Source of the DNA: Nocardia cyriacigeorgica
GTDB lineage: Bacteria > Actinomycetota > Actinomycetes > Mycobacteriales > Mycobacteriaceae
DNA length: 64,000 nt
Assembly: GCF_010858045.1 (NCBI RefSeq)
Contig: NZ_JAAGVC010000001.1
Coordinates: 6,061-70,060, forward strand
Direction of reading: 5' to 3'
Shown here: piece by piece, positions 44,995-54,395 of the stretch
Numbering within the stretch: position 1 is the stretch's first letter
How the letters are laid out: each line of letters opens with the position of its first letter
The notes under the pieces: generated by a model
The model's database searches: none
Told to the model about the DNA's origin: nothing
What the model saw: the letters and a program-made list of their open reading frames with translations, nothing else
Program-made: the position numbers and the translations under genes

Positions 44995-45623
44995 GCGCGG
45001 CCGAACGCGCCCACGCCGTCTGCGTCTACTGCTCGGCCAGCACCATCGACGGCGCGCAGCTGGAGCTGGCGGCGCGGGTCGGCACCGAAATCGCCCGGCG
45101 CGGTTGGCAATTGGTGTCCGGCGGCGGCCACGTGTCGATGATGGGCGCGGTGGCCACGGCCGCCCGCGCCGGCGGCGCGAACACCATCGGCGTGATCCCG
45201 AAGCATCTGGTGCACCGCGAGGTGGCCGATGTGGACGCCGACGAACTCGTCGTCACCGACACCATGCGCCAGCGCAAGCAGGTGATGGAGGACCGCGCCG
45301 ATGCCTTCCTCACCCTGCCCGGCGGCATCGGCACGCTAGAGGAATTCTTCGAGACGTGGACCGGGGCCTACCTCGGCGTACACGACAAACCCGTCGTCGT
45401 GCTGGATCCGGACGGGCATTATCGCGGGCTGTTCGCCTGGGTGGACGAGTTGCACGCGCGTGGTTTCGTCCCGCAGCCCGCGCTGGATCGGGTGCGCGTC
45501 GTCGCCGACTTCGACGATGCATTCGAGGCACTCGTTCCGAGTACGGCGCGACGAGAGCCCGGCACTCCGGAGCCGGTGGGCAATCCCGCTGCCGCCCAGC
45601 AGCATCCGATCGAGGAGTACTGA
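44991..45623 (+). CDS. LOG-family (TIGR00730) phosphoribohydrolase-like protein, copy 2
   Basis: 210 residues from GTG 44991, which overlaps the upstream stop by four bases; GTG 44988 is the alternative. The core is VCVYCSASTIDGAQLELAARVGTEIARRGWQLVSGGGHVSMMGAVATAA and FLTLPGGIGTLEEFFETWTGAYLGVHDKPVV, with the PGGxGTxxE signature. In M. tuberculosis the equivalent Rv1205 makes cytokinins from adenine nucleotides. Copy 2 is the closer match to that short form. It is four bases from fadD6. Confidence 0.87.
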   Translation: MSAAERAHAVCVYCSASTIDGAQLELAARVGTEIARRGWQLVSGGGHVSMMGAVATAARAGGANTIGVIPKHLVHREVADVDADELVVTDTMRQRKQVMEDRADAFLTLPGGIGTLEEFFETWTGAYLGVHDKPVVVLDPDGHYRGLFAWVDELHARGFVPQPALDRVRVVADFDDAFEALVPSTARREPGTPEPVGNPAAAQQHPIEEY

Positions 45624-45627
45624 TTCC

Positions 45628-47391
45628 GTGCGCAACGACGCCACCATCAGCGTGTTCGACCTGGCCAAGAGCCTGCCCGGGATGGCGGTGGACGCGCCGG
45701 GCATGCTGCGCAATGCCTTCGGCATGCTGGTCGGCCCCGGTGACAAGGCGTCGGTCGGCCGGTATTTCCAGCGGGCGGCGCACCGTCATCCGCATCGGGC
45801 GTTCCTGCGGTTCGAGGGCCACGAATACACCTACGGCGCAGCCAATTCGCTGGTGAACCGCTACGCGAGCGTGCTGGCCGAGCACGGCGTCGGCCGCGGT
45901 GACGTGGTCGGTGTGCTGATGACCAACCGCCCGGAAACCCTGTTCACGGTGCTGGCCACGGTCAAGCTCGGCGCCACCGTCGGCCTGCTCAATCACCATC
46001 AGCGCGATCGGGTGCTCGCGCACAGCTTCGGGTTGCTCGGCAGTGTCGTGAACGTCGTCGGTGCGGAATGCCAGGAGGCGCTCGATTCGCTGGCCGAGCC
46101 GCCGGCCCGGCTGCTGTACGCCGAGGATCTGCATGCCGAAGCCCAGCTCGGCGATCCGTCCGATCCGCCGGTCTGCGCGGAGGTGACCGCGGGGGAGCGG
46201 GCGTTCCTGATCTTCACCTCGGGCACCACCGGCCTGCCGAAGGCCAGCGTGATGACGCATCTGCGCTGGTCCAAGAGCATGTCCGGGCTCGGTGGCCTCG
46301 GCGTCCGGCTACGCGGTGACGACACGATGTACTGCTGTCTGCCGCTGTACCACAACAACGCGCTCACGGTGGCGCTGTCGTCGGTGCTTGCGGCCGGTGC
46401 GACCTTCGCGCTGGGCAGGCAGTTCTCGGCATCCCGCTTCTGGGACGAGGTGATCGGCGAGCGCGCCACCGCGTTCATCTACATCGGCGAACTGTGCCGG
46501 TATCTGCTCAACCAGCCGGCCCGGCCGACCGACCGTACGCACCGGGTGCGCCTGGCCGTCGGCAACGGTCTGCGGCCGGAGCTGTGGGACGAATTCCGGC
46601 GGCGCTTCGGCATCGGGCGGATCGTGGAGTTCTACGGCGCCAGCGAGGCCAATATCGCGTTCGTCAACGCCTTCGGGGTCGACCGCACCGCCGGTTTCGG
46701 GCCGCTGCCCTACGCCATCGTGGAATACGACGAGGACACCGGAAAGCCCGAGCGCGGCCCGGACGGCCGGTTGCGTCGCGTGCGTTCGGGTGGCGTCGGA
46801 CTGCTGCTGGCCAAGGTCACCGGCCGCACGCCGTTCGACGGCTACACCGATGAGGCCGCCTCCGAGGCCAAACTCGTGCGTGACGGCTTCCGACCTGGCG
46901 ATGTCTGGTTCGACACCGGCGATCTGGTGCGCGATCAGGGCTGGTTCCATATCGCCTTCGTCGACCGGCTCGGCGATACCTTCCGCTGGAAGGGCGAGAA
47001 CGTGGCCACCACCGAGGTCGAGGCGGCGCTGAGCGCCTCGCCGGCCATTTCCCAGGCCGTGGTGTTCGGCGTGGACATCCCCGGTACCGACGGCAAGGCC
47101 GGGATGGCGGCGGTGACCCTCGCAGCCGGCGCCGAATTCGACGGAACAGCGCTGGCCGAGCTGGCGTATGAGCGGCTGCCGCGGTACGCGGTGCCGCTGT
47201 TCATCCGGGTGGTCGATGAACTCGAGACCACCTCCACGTTCAAGAGCCGCAAGGTAGAACTGCGCAAACAAGGGTATTCGCCCGACGATGATTCCGACGT
47301 GTTCGTTCTCGCCGGCCGCGCCGACGGCTATATCCCGGCCTATCCGGGATACGCCGCCGATGTGGCGGCCGGGCGCGCGCCCCGGGACTGA
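45628..47391 (+). CDS. fadD6: Long-chain acyl-CoA synthetase FadD6-like
   Basis: 587 residues from GTG 45628. The adenylation motif is FLIFTSGTTGLPKASVMTH; others are MYCCLPLYHNN, VEFYGASEANIAF, FRWKGENVATTEVEAAL and, near the end, FKSRKVELRKQGY. The layout is that of very-long-chain/FATP-type synthetases, which couple fatty acid uptake to CoA activation at the membrane. It lies four bases after the LOG gene and matches Rv1206 (fadD6). Confidence 0.92.
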   Translation: MRNDATISVFDLAKSLPGMAVDAPGMLRNAFGMLVGPGDKASVGRYFQRAAHRHPHRAFLRFEGHEYTYGAANSLVNRYASVLAEHGVGRGDVVGVLMTNRPETLFTVLATVKLGATVGLLNHHQRDRVLAHSFGLLGSVVNVVGAECQEALDSLAEPPARLLYAEDLHAEAQLGDPSDPPVCAEVTAGERAFLIFTSGTTGLPKASVMTHLRWSKSMSGLGGLGVRLRGDDTMYCCLPLYHNNALTVALSSVLAAGATFALGRQFSASRFWDEVIGERATAFIYIGELCRYLLNQPARPTDRTHRVRLAVGNGLRPELWDEFRRRFGIGRIVEFYGASEANIAFVNAFGVDRTAGFGPLPYAIVEYDEDTGKPERGPDGRLRRVRSGGVGLLLAKVTGRTPFDGYTDEAASEAKLVRDGFRPGDVWFDTGDLVRDQGWFHIAFVDRLGDTFRWKGENVATTEVEAALSASPAISQAVVFGVDIPGTDGKAGMAAVTLAAGAEFDGTALAELAYERLPRYAVPLFIRVVDELETTSTFKSRKVELRKQGYSPDDDSDVFVLAGRADGYIPAYPGYAADVAAGRAPRD

Positions 47392-47443
47392 CCGGGGTCC
47401 GCGCCCGAAACCGGTTACTACACGAGTCGGTACAGTCGACCCC

Positions 47444-48325
47444 ATGTTCCGCCCCGACGCGCCGTCGCCGACCCTGTGCGGACGCCCGGTGGCGACGGAC
47501 CGGGCGCTGGTCATGGCGATTGTGAACCGCACCCCGGACTCGTTCTACGACCGGGGCGCCACCTTCACCGATGCCGCCGCCATGGACGCCGTGGCCCGCG
47601 CGGTCGACGAGGGCGCCGATCTGGTCGATATCGGCGGTGTCAAAGCCGGGCCTGGCGAGGTGGTCGATGCCGCCGAGGAAACCCGCCGGGTGGTCCCGTT
47701 CGTCGCCGCCATCCGCGCCGCCTACCCGGACCTGCTGATCAGCGTAGACACCTGGCGCGCCGAGGTGGGGCGTACAGCGATCGGCGAGGGCGCCGATCTG
47801 ATCAACGACACCTGGGCGGGCGCCGATCCCGATCTGGTCGCGGTCGCCGCCGAACTGGGCGCGGGCATCGTGTGCAGCCATACCGGCGGCGCCGTACCGC
47901 GCACCAGACCGCACCGGGTCCGCTACTCCGACGTGGTCGCCGAGGTCACCGCCACGGTGGTGCGGGCGGCGGAGGCGGCGCTGGCCGCCGGGGTGCGGCG
48001 CGATTCGATCCTGATCGACCCGACCCACGATTTCGGAAAGAACACCTACCACGGGCTCGAACTGTTGCGTAGAGCCGACGATCTTGTAAATACCGGATGG
48101 CCGGTCTTGATGGCGCTCTCCAACAAGGATTTCATCGGAGAGACTCTTGGTGTCGATCTCACCGAGCGGCTGGAGGGCACATTGGCAGCAACGGCATGGT
48201 CGGCGGCGGCAGGCGCTCGAGTCTTCCGCGTCCATGAAGTCGCCGCGACCCGGCGCGTAGTGGACATGATTGCCGCGATACAGGGTATCCGGCCCCCCGC
48301 ACGAACCCTGCGAGGTCTGGTATGA
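47444..48325 (+). CDS. folP2: Dihydropteroate synthase-like protein FolP2
   Basis: 293 residues with the DHPS TIM barrel: VMAIVNRTPDSFYDRG, GADLVDIGGVKAGPG, ISVDTWRAEVG, INDTWAGADPDLV, ILIDPTHDFGKNTYH and ALSNKDFIGETLGV. True FolP1 has DVGGESTRPG where this protein has DIGGVKAGPG. FolP2 of mycobacteria differs in the same loop and is reported not to complement DHPS activity, so folate synthesis is not a safe call. It overlaps gpgS by four bases, as Rv1207-Rv1208. Confidence 0.88.
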   Translation: MFRPDAPSPTLCGRPVATDRALVMAIVNRTPDSFYDRGATFTDAAAMDAVARAVDEGADLVDIGGVKAGPGEVVDAAEETRRVVPFVAAIRAAYPDLLISVDTWRAEVGRTAIGEGADLINDTWAGADPDLVAVAAELGAGIVCSHTGGAVPRTRPHRVRYSDVVAEVTATVVRAAEAALAAGVRRDSILIDPTHDFGKNTYHGLELLRRADDLVNTGWPVLMALSNKDFIGETLGVDLTERLEGTLAATAWSAAAGARVFRVHEVAATRRVVDMIAAIQGIRPPARTLRGLV

Positions 48326-49260
48326 ACATCCAACACCGTGAGCCCAGCTGGGCGATGACGAATACCTGGGATGCCCCGGAGTGGGCGGTAGACGAACTCG
48401 TCGCCGCCAAGGCGGGCCGCACCGTCTCGGTGGTGCTGCCCGCGCTGAACGAGCAGGACACCGTTGCCGCGGTGGTGGCCAGTATCCGGCCGCTGCTCGG
48501 CAGTCTGGTAGACGAGCTGGTGGTGCTCGATTCCGGCTCCACCGACGCGACCGCCGAGCGGGCCCGCGCGGCCGGCGCCCGGGTGGTCAGCCGGGAACAG
48601 GCCGTCCCGGAACTCGATCCGGTGCCGGGCAAGGGCGAGGTGCTGTGGCGTTCGCTGGCGGTGACCAGCGGCGACCTGGTGGCCTTCGTCGACTCGGACC
48701 TCATCGATCCCGATCCGGCCTTCGTGCCCAAACTGCTGGGCCCGCTGCTGACGGTGGACGATCTGCACCTGGTCAAGGCCTACTACCGCAGGCCGCTGCG
48801 GCAGGGCGACGCGGTCGAGGCCCATGGCGGCGGCCGCGTCACCGAACTGGTGGCCCGTCCGCTGCTGGCGGCGCTGCGCCCCGACCTCTCGGAGGTGCTG
48901 CAACCGCTCGGCGGCGAATACGCCGGCACCAGGGAATTGCTCACCTCGGTGCCGTTCGCCCCCGGCTACGGCGTGGAGATCGGGCTGCTGCTCGACACCT
49001 ACGACCGGCTCGGCCTGGACGCCATCGGCCAGGTCAACCTGGGCGTGCGCACCCACCGCAATCGCCCGCTGGCCGACCTCGGCGTGATGAGCAGGCAGAT
49101 CCTCGGCACCGTGCTCGGCCGCAGCGGCGTCCGCGATTCCGGTGCGGCGCTGACCCAGTTCCCGTTGATCGGCGACGAGTTCACCGCCCACAGCACCGAG
49201 GTGTGCCTGACCGACCGTCCGCCGATGAACACGGTGCGGCCGGAGAGTGTCGCGGCCTGA
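48322..49260 (+). CDS. gpgS: Glucosyl-3-phosphoglycerate synthase GpgS
   Basis: 312 residues of the GT81/GT-A fold. Nucleotide-sugar binding is at VSVVLPALNEQDTVAAVVASIRP and the metal-binding DSD lies in LVAFVDSDLIDPDP. The region LGGEYAGTRELLTSVPFAPGYGVEIGLLLDTYDRLGLDAIGQVNLGVRTHRNR is typical of actinobacterial GpgS. It transfers glucose to 3-phosphoglycerate, the first step to methylglucose lipopolysaccharides, which hold fatty acyl chains in the cytoplasm. It matches Rv1208; after this gene the gene order inverts relative to M. tuberculosis. Confidence 0.94.
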   Translation: MNIQHREPSWAMTNTWDAPEWAVDELVAAKAGRTVSVVLPALNEQDTVAAVVASIRPLLGSLVDELVVLDSGSTDATAERARAAGARVVSREQAVPELDPVPGKGEVLWRSLAVTSGDLVAFVDSDLIDPDPAFVPKLLGPLLTVDDLHLVKAYYRRPLRQGDAVEAHGGGRVTELVARPLLAALRPDLSEVLQPLGGEYAGTRELLTSVPFAPGYGVEIGLLLDTYDRLGLDAIGQVNLGVRTHRNRPLADLGVMSRQILGTVLGRSGVRDSGAALTQFPLIGDEFTAHSTEVCLTDRPPMNTVRPESVAA

Positions 49261-49347
49261 GCGGTAGGTAGCGGTTGGGCTGTCCGGTTCGCGCCGGCGG
49301 TAGACCGGGCATCGTTGTCCGCCGAGGGCTGGCGCTGGACCTACCGC
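49261..49347. repeat. Long-range inverted repeat after gpgS
   Basis: GCGGTAGGT (49261-49269) and ACCTACCGC (49339-49347) are perfect 9-bp arms 69 bases apart, directly after the gpgS stop and at the point where gene order departs from M. tuberculosis. It may be part of a terminator structure or an old breakpoint trace. Two copies of CAGCGGTGGAATC follow at 49389 and 49411. Confidence 0.4.
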
Positions 49348-49447
49348 TGACCTGATTCCTCGCGCCGAACATGTCGCCGCCGACGACAGCGGTGGAATCC
49401 GCTGCCGATGTCAGCGGTGGAATCGCGGCTGTGGGTTGGTCCAGCCG

Positions 49448-49909
49448 TCAGTGTGCTCCTGGCTCGTCGTCGTCGGCGGCGGGTGACTCCGCGGCCGGGC
49501 CGTCGGCGTCGGCCGTCGGCGGTGCGGGGGATGGCTGGGTGCTGGGCTCGGAGAATGGTTCGGCATCGCCCGGCGATGTCCCGCCGGTAACGGCAGGTGC
49601 CGGCTCGTCCGTGTCGGTGGACGTCTGCCTACCGGAGTCGCCACGGTCGCCCTCGCCGGTGCCGGGTCGACGGTGCCCGGGCCCCGCGTCGGCCCCGGCG
49701 TCGTCCGCGATTCCGCTCGGCTCGGCGGCCGCCGACGCATCGTTGGAGCGCAGATGTTCGGGCCCGGATTCGTCGGCGAGCCGGGCCTGCAATTCGGCCA
49801 CCGTGACGTGGGCGCGGCGGTGCTCGGCGGGCTTGCGGATGAAGATGGCGATGGTCACCAGCAATCCGATTGCGATCAGTGCGATCGCAATGATCGTCAT
49901 CACATTCAC
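49448..49909 (-). CDS. Single-TM protein with long acidic tail, unknown
   Basis: 153 residues from GTG 49909, five bases after GGAGG. One N-terminal membrane segment (MTIIAIALIAIGLLVTIAIFI) is followed by RKPAEHRRAHVTVAELQARLADES and a roughly 100-residue disordered tail rich in Asp, Glu, Ala, Pro and Gly. There is no enzyme motif. It is convergent with gpgS and separated from the downstream HTH gene on the same strand by 229 bases. It could be a small scaffold or a lineage-specific protein. Confidence 0.62.
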   Translation of the reverse strand: MNVMTIIAIALIAIGLLVTIAIFIRKPAEHRRAHVTVAELQARLADESGPEHLRSNDASAAAEPSGIADDAGADAGPGHRRPGTGEGDRGDSGRQTSTDTDEPAPAVTGGTSPGDAEPFSEPSTQPSPAPPTADADGPAAESPAADDDEPGAH

Positions 49910-50138
49910 CTGTGCCTCCGCGTCATGTGATTGCCGGAAAACCGGGACCGAACAGGGTCGGCGCCGTCGAATGGTTACTTCCTGGCTATCTAAGCATGCG
50001 GCGGTGCGGTGTGCGGTCGAGGGTGAGCGTTCAAGCACAAGGCGTCGCCGGATGCCAAGCCGTTGCGGCCGAATGCACCGACGTGCCCGGATCTGTGTCG
50101 GGATGGATTCGCCGCCGGGATTCAGCAGCGGGCGGAAT

Positions 50139-50999
50139 TCAGCGGCGGGTGCGCAGCGCCTGCGGCCGCACCTCGGCCGGCTCATGGCGATACACCGGCG
50201 TCAGCATCTCGGCCTCCAGCGGTTCACCGGTCGCGCGGTCGAAGCGCACCGCGATCAATACCGAGAACCGTCGGGTGCCCGCGCGTTCGTGCAGCCCGGC
50301 GAGCCGAGTCGCCAGCAGCCGGACAGCACCGAGCGAGCCGGGCGGATGCAGGCCGTCGATCACCAGGATCGAGCCCTGACCGTCGGGGCGCGGGAGCCGG
50401 GCGAGATAGGCGATGTCGTGCGGGTCGGGACCGGAGGGCCGATACACCCGCCGCGCGGCTCGATCCTCGATACCGCGACGGCCGTCGCCGGCACGGGCCA
50501 CCGAGCGCCGCAGCCGGGGATCGGCGGCGATCAGCTGACGCAGGCTCGGCGAGAGTTCGGGCCCGCCGAGCACGATCAGCCCGTCGCGGTTGAGATCGAG
50601 GGGATGTCCCGGCGGGAACTGTTCGACGGTGACCGCGAATCCCAGCTCCCGCAGTAGATCCGCCAGCCGCGGCGCCGCGGCCGGATCGGGGGCGCCGATC
50701 AACCGGCCGGTACGCACCCGGGGCGTGAGAACGGTGAGCGCGCCGTGCCCGAAGAACAAGCCCTCCGGCGCCGGGCCCTGCGTGCTCACCTGATGGATGC
50801 GCGCCCGGGAAAGCCCGGCCGCCGCACCGATTCTGGCGAACGTCCAGCCCTCGGCATGCAATTCACGGATCACCGCGCGACGAATTCGCGTGAGCTCGTT
50901 GATGGTCTGCTGCGCCGCCGCGACACCGTCAGTGGCTGCCTTGAGGCGCTCGACCTTGTCCTCGATCGCGAACACCCGCGCCACGTCATCGGCCGACAT
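50139..50999 (-). CDS. HTH protein with an unassigned C-terminal Rossmann-like domain
   Basis: 286 residues from ATG 50999. The N-terminal 80 residues are helical with a sigma-like HTH (AVIRELHAEGWTFARIGAAAGLSRARIHQVS). The rest is an alpha/beta domain: LTVLTPRVRTGRLIGAPDPAAAPRLADLLRELGFAVTV, GLIVLGGPELSPSLRQLIAADP, DIAYLARLPRPDGQGSILVIDGLHPPGSLGAVRLLATRL and RFSVLIAVRFDRATGEPLEAEMLTPVY. I have an impression of similar C-terminal domains on actinobacterial regulators, but cannot name the family. A TACACT hexamer lies 11 bases before the ATG, so the mRNA may be nearly leaderless. It is adjacent to tatB on the same strand. Confidence 0.7.
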   Translation of the reverse strand: MSADDVARVFAIEDKVERLKAATDGVAAAQQTINELTRIRRAVIRELHAEGWTFARIGAAAGLSRARIHQVSTQGPAPEGLFFGHGALTVLTPRVRTGRLIGAPDPAAAPRLADLLRELGFAVTVEQFPPGHPLDLNRDGLIVLGGPELSPSLRQLIAADPRLRRSVARAGDGRRGIEDRAARRVYRPSGPDPHDIAYLARLPRPDGQGSILVIDGLHPPGSLGAVRLLATRLAGLHERAGTRRFSVLIAVRFDRATGEPLEAEMLTPVYRHEPAEVRPQALRTRR

Positions 51000-51051
51000 G
51001 TGCGAAGTGTAGACAGCGTAAGCCGGACGGGTGTCTAGTTCGCTTGACAGA

Positions 51052-51468
51052 TCAGGTGGCGTCGGTGTCGATCGGCGGACGTTCGTTGCGCTCCAACGGT
51101 TTCTCCGGCTTCGGCGCTGGGTAACCCGGCATACCGCTATTGGTGCCGTAGAGGTCCTGCTTGTCCGGCATGGCCTTGCCGATATCGCTGAACAGCGAAT
51201 CGTCACCGTTCAGAAGGTGTTTGGTCACCATCGACTTCGGGGTCATGCCGCGCAGCTCGTTCAGGTCGGCGAGCGGCTTACGCAGATCCTCGAATTCGGG
51301 CCCGAGCTCCTGCTTCAACTGCGCTGTCGCGCCACTGGCGTAATCGCGCACCTGCCGCAGACTGCGCGTGGTCCAGCGCACGGCACCGGGCAAGCGCTCC
51401 GGGCCGAGGATGACGAGGGCGGCCACGAGCAGGATCACCATCTCGCTCCACCCGATGTTGCTGAACAC
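51052..51468 (-). CDS. tatB: Sec-independent translocase subunit TatB
   Basis: 138 residues. The single N-terminal membrane helix [27 protein letters not shown] carries the Glu in the membrane and the GPERLP hinge, then an amphipathic helix ([35 protein letters not shown]) and a Pro-rich tail. TatB recognises twin-arginine precursors with TatC; the window's DUF1906 protein is one likely client. GTG 51468. It follows htrA on the same strand with a 33-base gap, as Rv1223-Rv1224. Confidence 0.93.
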   Translation of the reverse strand: MFSNIGWSEMVILLVAALVILGPERLPGAVRWTTRSLRQVRDYASGATAQLKQELGPEFEDLRKPLADLNELRGMTPKSMVTKHLLNGDDSLFSDIGKAMPDKQDLYGTNSGMPGYPAPKPEKPLERNERPPIDTDAT

Positions 51469-51501
51469 CAGACCAGGCTACCGCGCGCCGGGGCCGCCGG
51501 A

Positions 51502-53031
51502 TCAGTCGGATTCCAGGGTGACCGGAACGTCCACCTGCCGGCCTTCCCGGATCAACCGCACCGTCACCGTCTCACCGATCTTGTTCGCCTGCACCGCGAC
51601 GACCAGCTCTTCCGGCCCCGTCACCTCACGATCGCCGACCTTGACGACGACGTCGCCCTCCACGATGCCCGCCCGCGCGGCGGGCCCGCCCGGCGCCACA
51701 TCGGCCACCTCGGCGCCGCTCATCGCCTCGTTGGCGACGGCCTTGGTGCGGGCGCTCAGGCCGATCACCGGATGATGCTTGACGCCGTCGCGGATCAGGG
51801 TCTGCGCGACGTCGGTGACCACGTCCACCGGCACGGCGAAGCCGAGGCCGACCGAACCGCCGGTCTCGCTGCGGATGGCGGTGTTGATGCCGATGACCCG
51901 GCCCTCCATGTCCACCAGCGCGCCACCGGAGTTACCGGGGTTGATCGAGGCGTCGGTCTGCACCGCATCGATGACGGCCTTGGTGTCGCTGCCCTCGCCC
52001 TCGAGCTTCACCGGGCGATGCAAGGCGCTGACGATGCCGGAGGTGACCGTTTTGCTCAGTCCCAGTGGGGAACCGATCGCCAGCACGGCGTCGCCGACGC
52101 GGACGTCCTCGGATTTACCGAGCTGAGCGACAGTGAGATTTTTCACATCGACCTTCAAGACCGCGAGGTCGGTTTTGGTGTCACGGCCGACGATGTTCGC
52201 CGGCACCCGGGTGCCGTCGGAGAACATCACCTGGATCTTGGCGTTGCCGGAACCGTCCTGGGCGGCCATGGAGATGACGTGATTGTTGGTGGCGATGTAG
52301 CCGTTGCCGTCGATGACCACACCCGAGCCGGTGGCGCCGTTGTCGCCGACGGTCGTGCGGATCGAGACCACCGAGGGCAGCACCGCATCGGCGACCTGGG
52401 CGATCTGACCGTGCGGCTGCTCGGGATCTCCGGTCTGCTCGAGGGCGACCTTGCGTGAGGTCAGCGTGGAGGCCGTCTCCGCGGTCAGCCGGCCGACGAG
52501 GCCGCCGATCAGGCCGATGACCAAGGCGATGGCGGCCAGCAGCGCCAGCGCGCGCGGTGCCACCCGGGAACCGAACAGCACCTCGCGCGCCGACAGCTTG
52601 GTGGCTTCGGCCTGCGTCCGGGCCGCGGGGGTGGGCAGGGCGGGCGCACCGAGGCGGGCGCCGGATTCCGGGTCACGCCACGGATCGGCGGGGCCTGCGA
52701 TCTCGGTCTGGCCGGTGACGGCGTCTGGATCGCGCTGGAGGAGTTCGTCGGAGCCTTCCGGGCGGCCGAACGCCTCGGCCAGCACGGCGTCCGGCGGCCG
52801 GTTCTGCACCGGGTCGGGGCCCTGGGCGGCGGTGGCCGTTCCGGGGCGCGGTGCGAAGGATCCGGCCTGGCCGTTGGGGCGGCGGAAGGCGCGAGCGGTG
52901 TGGGTATCCACGTGCGGGCGGTATACCGGGCGCGGCCCGAGCACGGGCGCGTCCGGCGGCCGCAGGTTCCCCCTGTTGGCCGCCGAATCCGAGGTGTCGG
53001 CCGATCCGGTGTTCGTCGATTCGGTGGTCAC
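51502..53031 (-). CDS. htrA: HtrA-like membrane serine protease with PDZ domain
   Basis: 509 residues from GTG 53031. A long disordered cytoplasmic part (1-155) is followed by one membrane helix (ALALLAAIALVIGLIGGLVG, about 161-180), then an outer trypsin-like domain with the triad His251 (ATNNHVIS), Asp288 (TKTDLAV) and Ser368 (NPGNSGGAL), and a PDZ domain from about 415 (GAEVADVAPGGPAARAGIVEGDVVVKVGDREV). It degrades or refolds damaged envelope proteins and in mycobacteria works with SigE/RseA. It is ten bases from rseA. The frame extends to 53127 but without support. Confidence 0.93.
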   Translation of the reverse strand: MTTESTNTGSADTSDSAANRGNLRPPDAPVLGPRPVYRPHVDTHTARAFRRPNGQAGSFAPRPGTATAAQGPDPVQNRPPDAVLAEAFGRPEGSDELLQRDPDAVTGQTEIAGPADPWRDPESGARLGAPALPTPAARTQAEATKLSAREVLFGSRVAPRALALLAAIALVIGLIGGLVGRLTAETASTLTSRKVALEQTGDPEQPHGQIAQVADAVLPSVVSIRTTVGDNGATGSGVVIDGNGYIATNNHVISMAAQDGSGNAKIQVMFSDGTRVPANIVGRDTKTDLAVLKVDVKNLTVAQLGKSEDVRVGDAVLAIGSPLGLSKTVTSGIVSALHRPVKLEGEGSDTKAVIDAVQTDASINPGNSGGALVDMEGRVIGINTAIRSETGGSVGLGFAVPVDVVTDVAQTLIRDGVKHHPVIGLSARTKAVANEAMSGAEVADVAPGGPAARAGIVEGDVVVKVGDREVTGPEELVVAVQANKIGETVTVRLIREGRQVDVPVTLESD

Positions 53032-53041
53032 GCGCCAAACT

Positions 53042-53434
53042 CTACTTGCGCCACCACGTTGTCCACCGCCTACTGTCGAAGCTCGCCGCGAAAGACGCAC
53101 CGAGGAAACCGGAAACGGCCTCGTCACGGGAATTGCGCGCCGCGGCGGCGGAACGATCGGTGCCGGGAAGTTCGCCGAGCGGAATGCGGGTCAGGCTGTC
53201 GTGCAGTCCGTGCGGGATGGAGATCTGGGCGGCCCGGCGCAATGCGATGCGCGCCTGCTGCTGGGCTTCGACCTCGGCCGCGCATTCGGGGCAGACGGAA
53301 ATGTGCTGGGCGGCACGCAGATACGCGTTCATCCGCAGTTCGCCGTCCACATAGGCGGCGACGGCCTCACTCGCCAGATGCTCGGTGGAACGGAAACGCG
53401 GTGAACGACCTGACGTACCGGAGTCGCCAACCAT
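53042..53434 (-). CDS. rseA: Anti-sigma-E factor RseA (zinc-binding anti-sigma type)
   Basis: 130 residues from ATG 53434. The anti-sigma zinc motif is HISVCPEC (His44, Cys48, Cys51) after HLASEAVAAYVDGELRMNAYLRAAQ, the form that binds ECF sigma factors and may open on oxidation. The C-terminus (FDSRRWTTWWRK) has no membrane segment, so it is soluble like mycobacterial RseA. In M. tuberculosis it is phosphorylated and degraded to free SigE. Lies between sigE and htrA, all on one strand. Confidence 0.9.
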   Translation of the reverse strand: MVGDSGTSGRSPRFRSTEHLASEAVAAYVDGELRMNAYLRAAQHISVCPECAAEVEAQQQARIALRRAAQISIPHGLHDSLTRIPLGELPGTDRSAAAARNSRDEAVSGFLGASFAASFDSRRWTTWWRK

Positions 53435-53511
53435 TCGGTGCTCATCCTTCCAACCGACTCGATCACGGCCGGGCGCGGCGCCACGGCCGGAGATCACCCG
53501 TTCTTGCTGGT

Positions 53512-54192
53512 TCAGGACTCGCTCGCCGCGTCGGCGAACCGGTCCTGGGTTCCATTATGCGCAAGGTGCTCGCGCAGTGCCTGACGGCCGCGATGGATCC
53601 GGCTGCGGACGGTGCCCAGTTTCACCCCGAGCGTGGCGCCGATCTCCTCGTAGGACAGCCCCTCGATATCGCACAGCACGACCGCGGCGCGGAACTCCGG
53701 CGCCAGCGCGTCCAGCGCCGATTGCAGGTCGGGGTCGAGGCGGGCGTCGTGGTAGACCTGCTCGGGTCCTGGGCCCTGGGCCGGCACCCGGTCGTAGTCC
53801 TCGGGCAGCGCTTCCATCCGGATGCGGCTGCGGCGGCGGACCATGTCCAGGAACAGGTTGGTGGTGATGCGGTGCAGCCAGCCCTCGAAGGTGCCCGGCT
53901 GATAGTTCGACAGTGAGCGGAAGACCCGGATGAAGGTCTCCTGGGTGAGATCCTCGGCGTCCTGGGCGTCGCCGGAGAGACGGTAGGCCAGCCGGTAGAC
54001 CCGGTCGGCGTGTTCGCGGACCAGTTCGTCCCAGGTGGGCATGACGGAGCGATCGCCGGTGGCATCGAAGGCCGCGGTGCCGGTCAGTTCGTCCTCGGCC
54101 ACCTCCGCGACCTCGGCCAGTTCCAGTGCGGTGACCTCGCGCTGCGTCGGCAGCTCGGGCAGGGTGGCGTACTCGCGCGCCGCATCGACCAT
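53512..54192 (-). CDS. sigE: ECF RNA polymerase sigma factor SigE
   Basis: 226 residues. Sigma region 2 runs from [71 protein letters not shown] (about 53-122); region 4 has [53 protein letters not shown]. The acidic 50-residue N-terminal extension is typical of SigE. It directs the envelope and heat stress response. ATG 54192 with GGAGG 13 bases upstream is a loose fit; shorter starts are possible. A direct repeat upstream may bind a response regulator. Confidence 0.94.
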   Translation of the reverse strand: MVDAAREYATLPELPTQREVTALELAEVAEVAEDELTGTAAFDATGDRSVMPTWDELVREHADRVYRLAYRLSGDAQDAEDLTQETFIRVFRSLSNYQPGTFEGWLHRITTNLFLDMVRRRSRIRMEALPEDYDRVPAQGPGPEQVYHDARLDPDLQSALDALAPEFRAAVVLCDIEGLSYEEIGATLGVKLGTVRSRIHRGRQALREHLAHNGTQDRFADAASES

Positions 54193-54395
54193 GTGGATGG
54201 GAAATACCTCCTACTCGGGACCGAGGCGTCGGAGTTCGAGCAGCGGTCCGGGTCCACGGACCGTCGCTGTCGGGTACAACCGATAGAAGGTGTCCGGTTG
54301 TTCCCGACCCGGTGTTCTGGCTCTGACGCCGCCGGTCGGCTGGTCTTGCGTGCTGCCTACTCTTTCCTGTCGCGATATGGCCTGTGTATGGAGAT

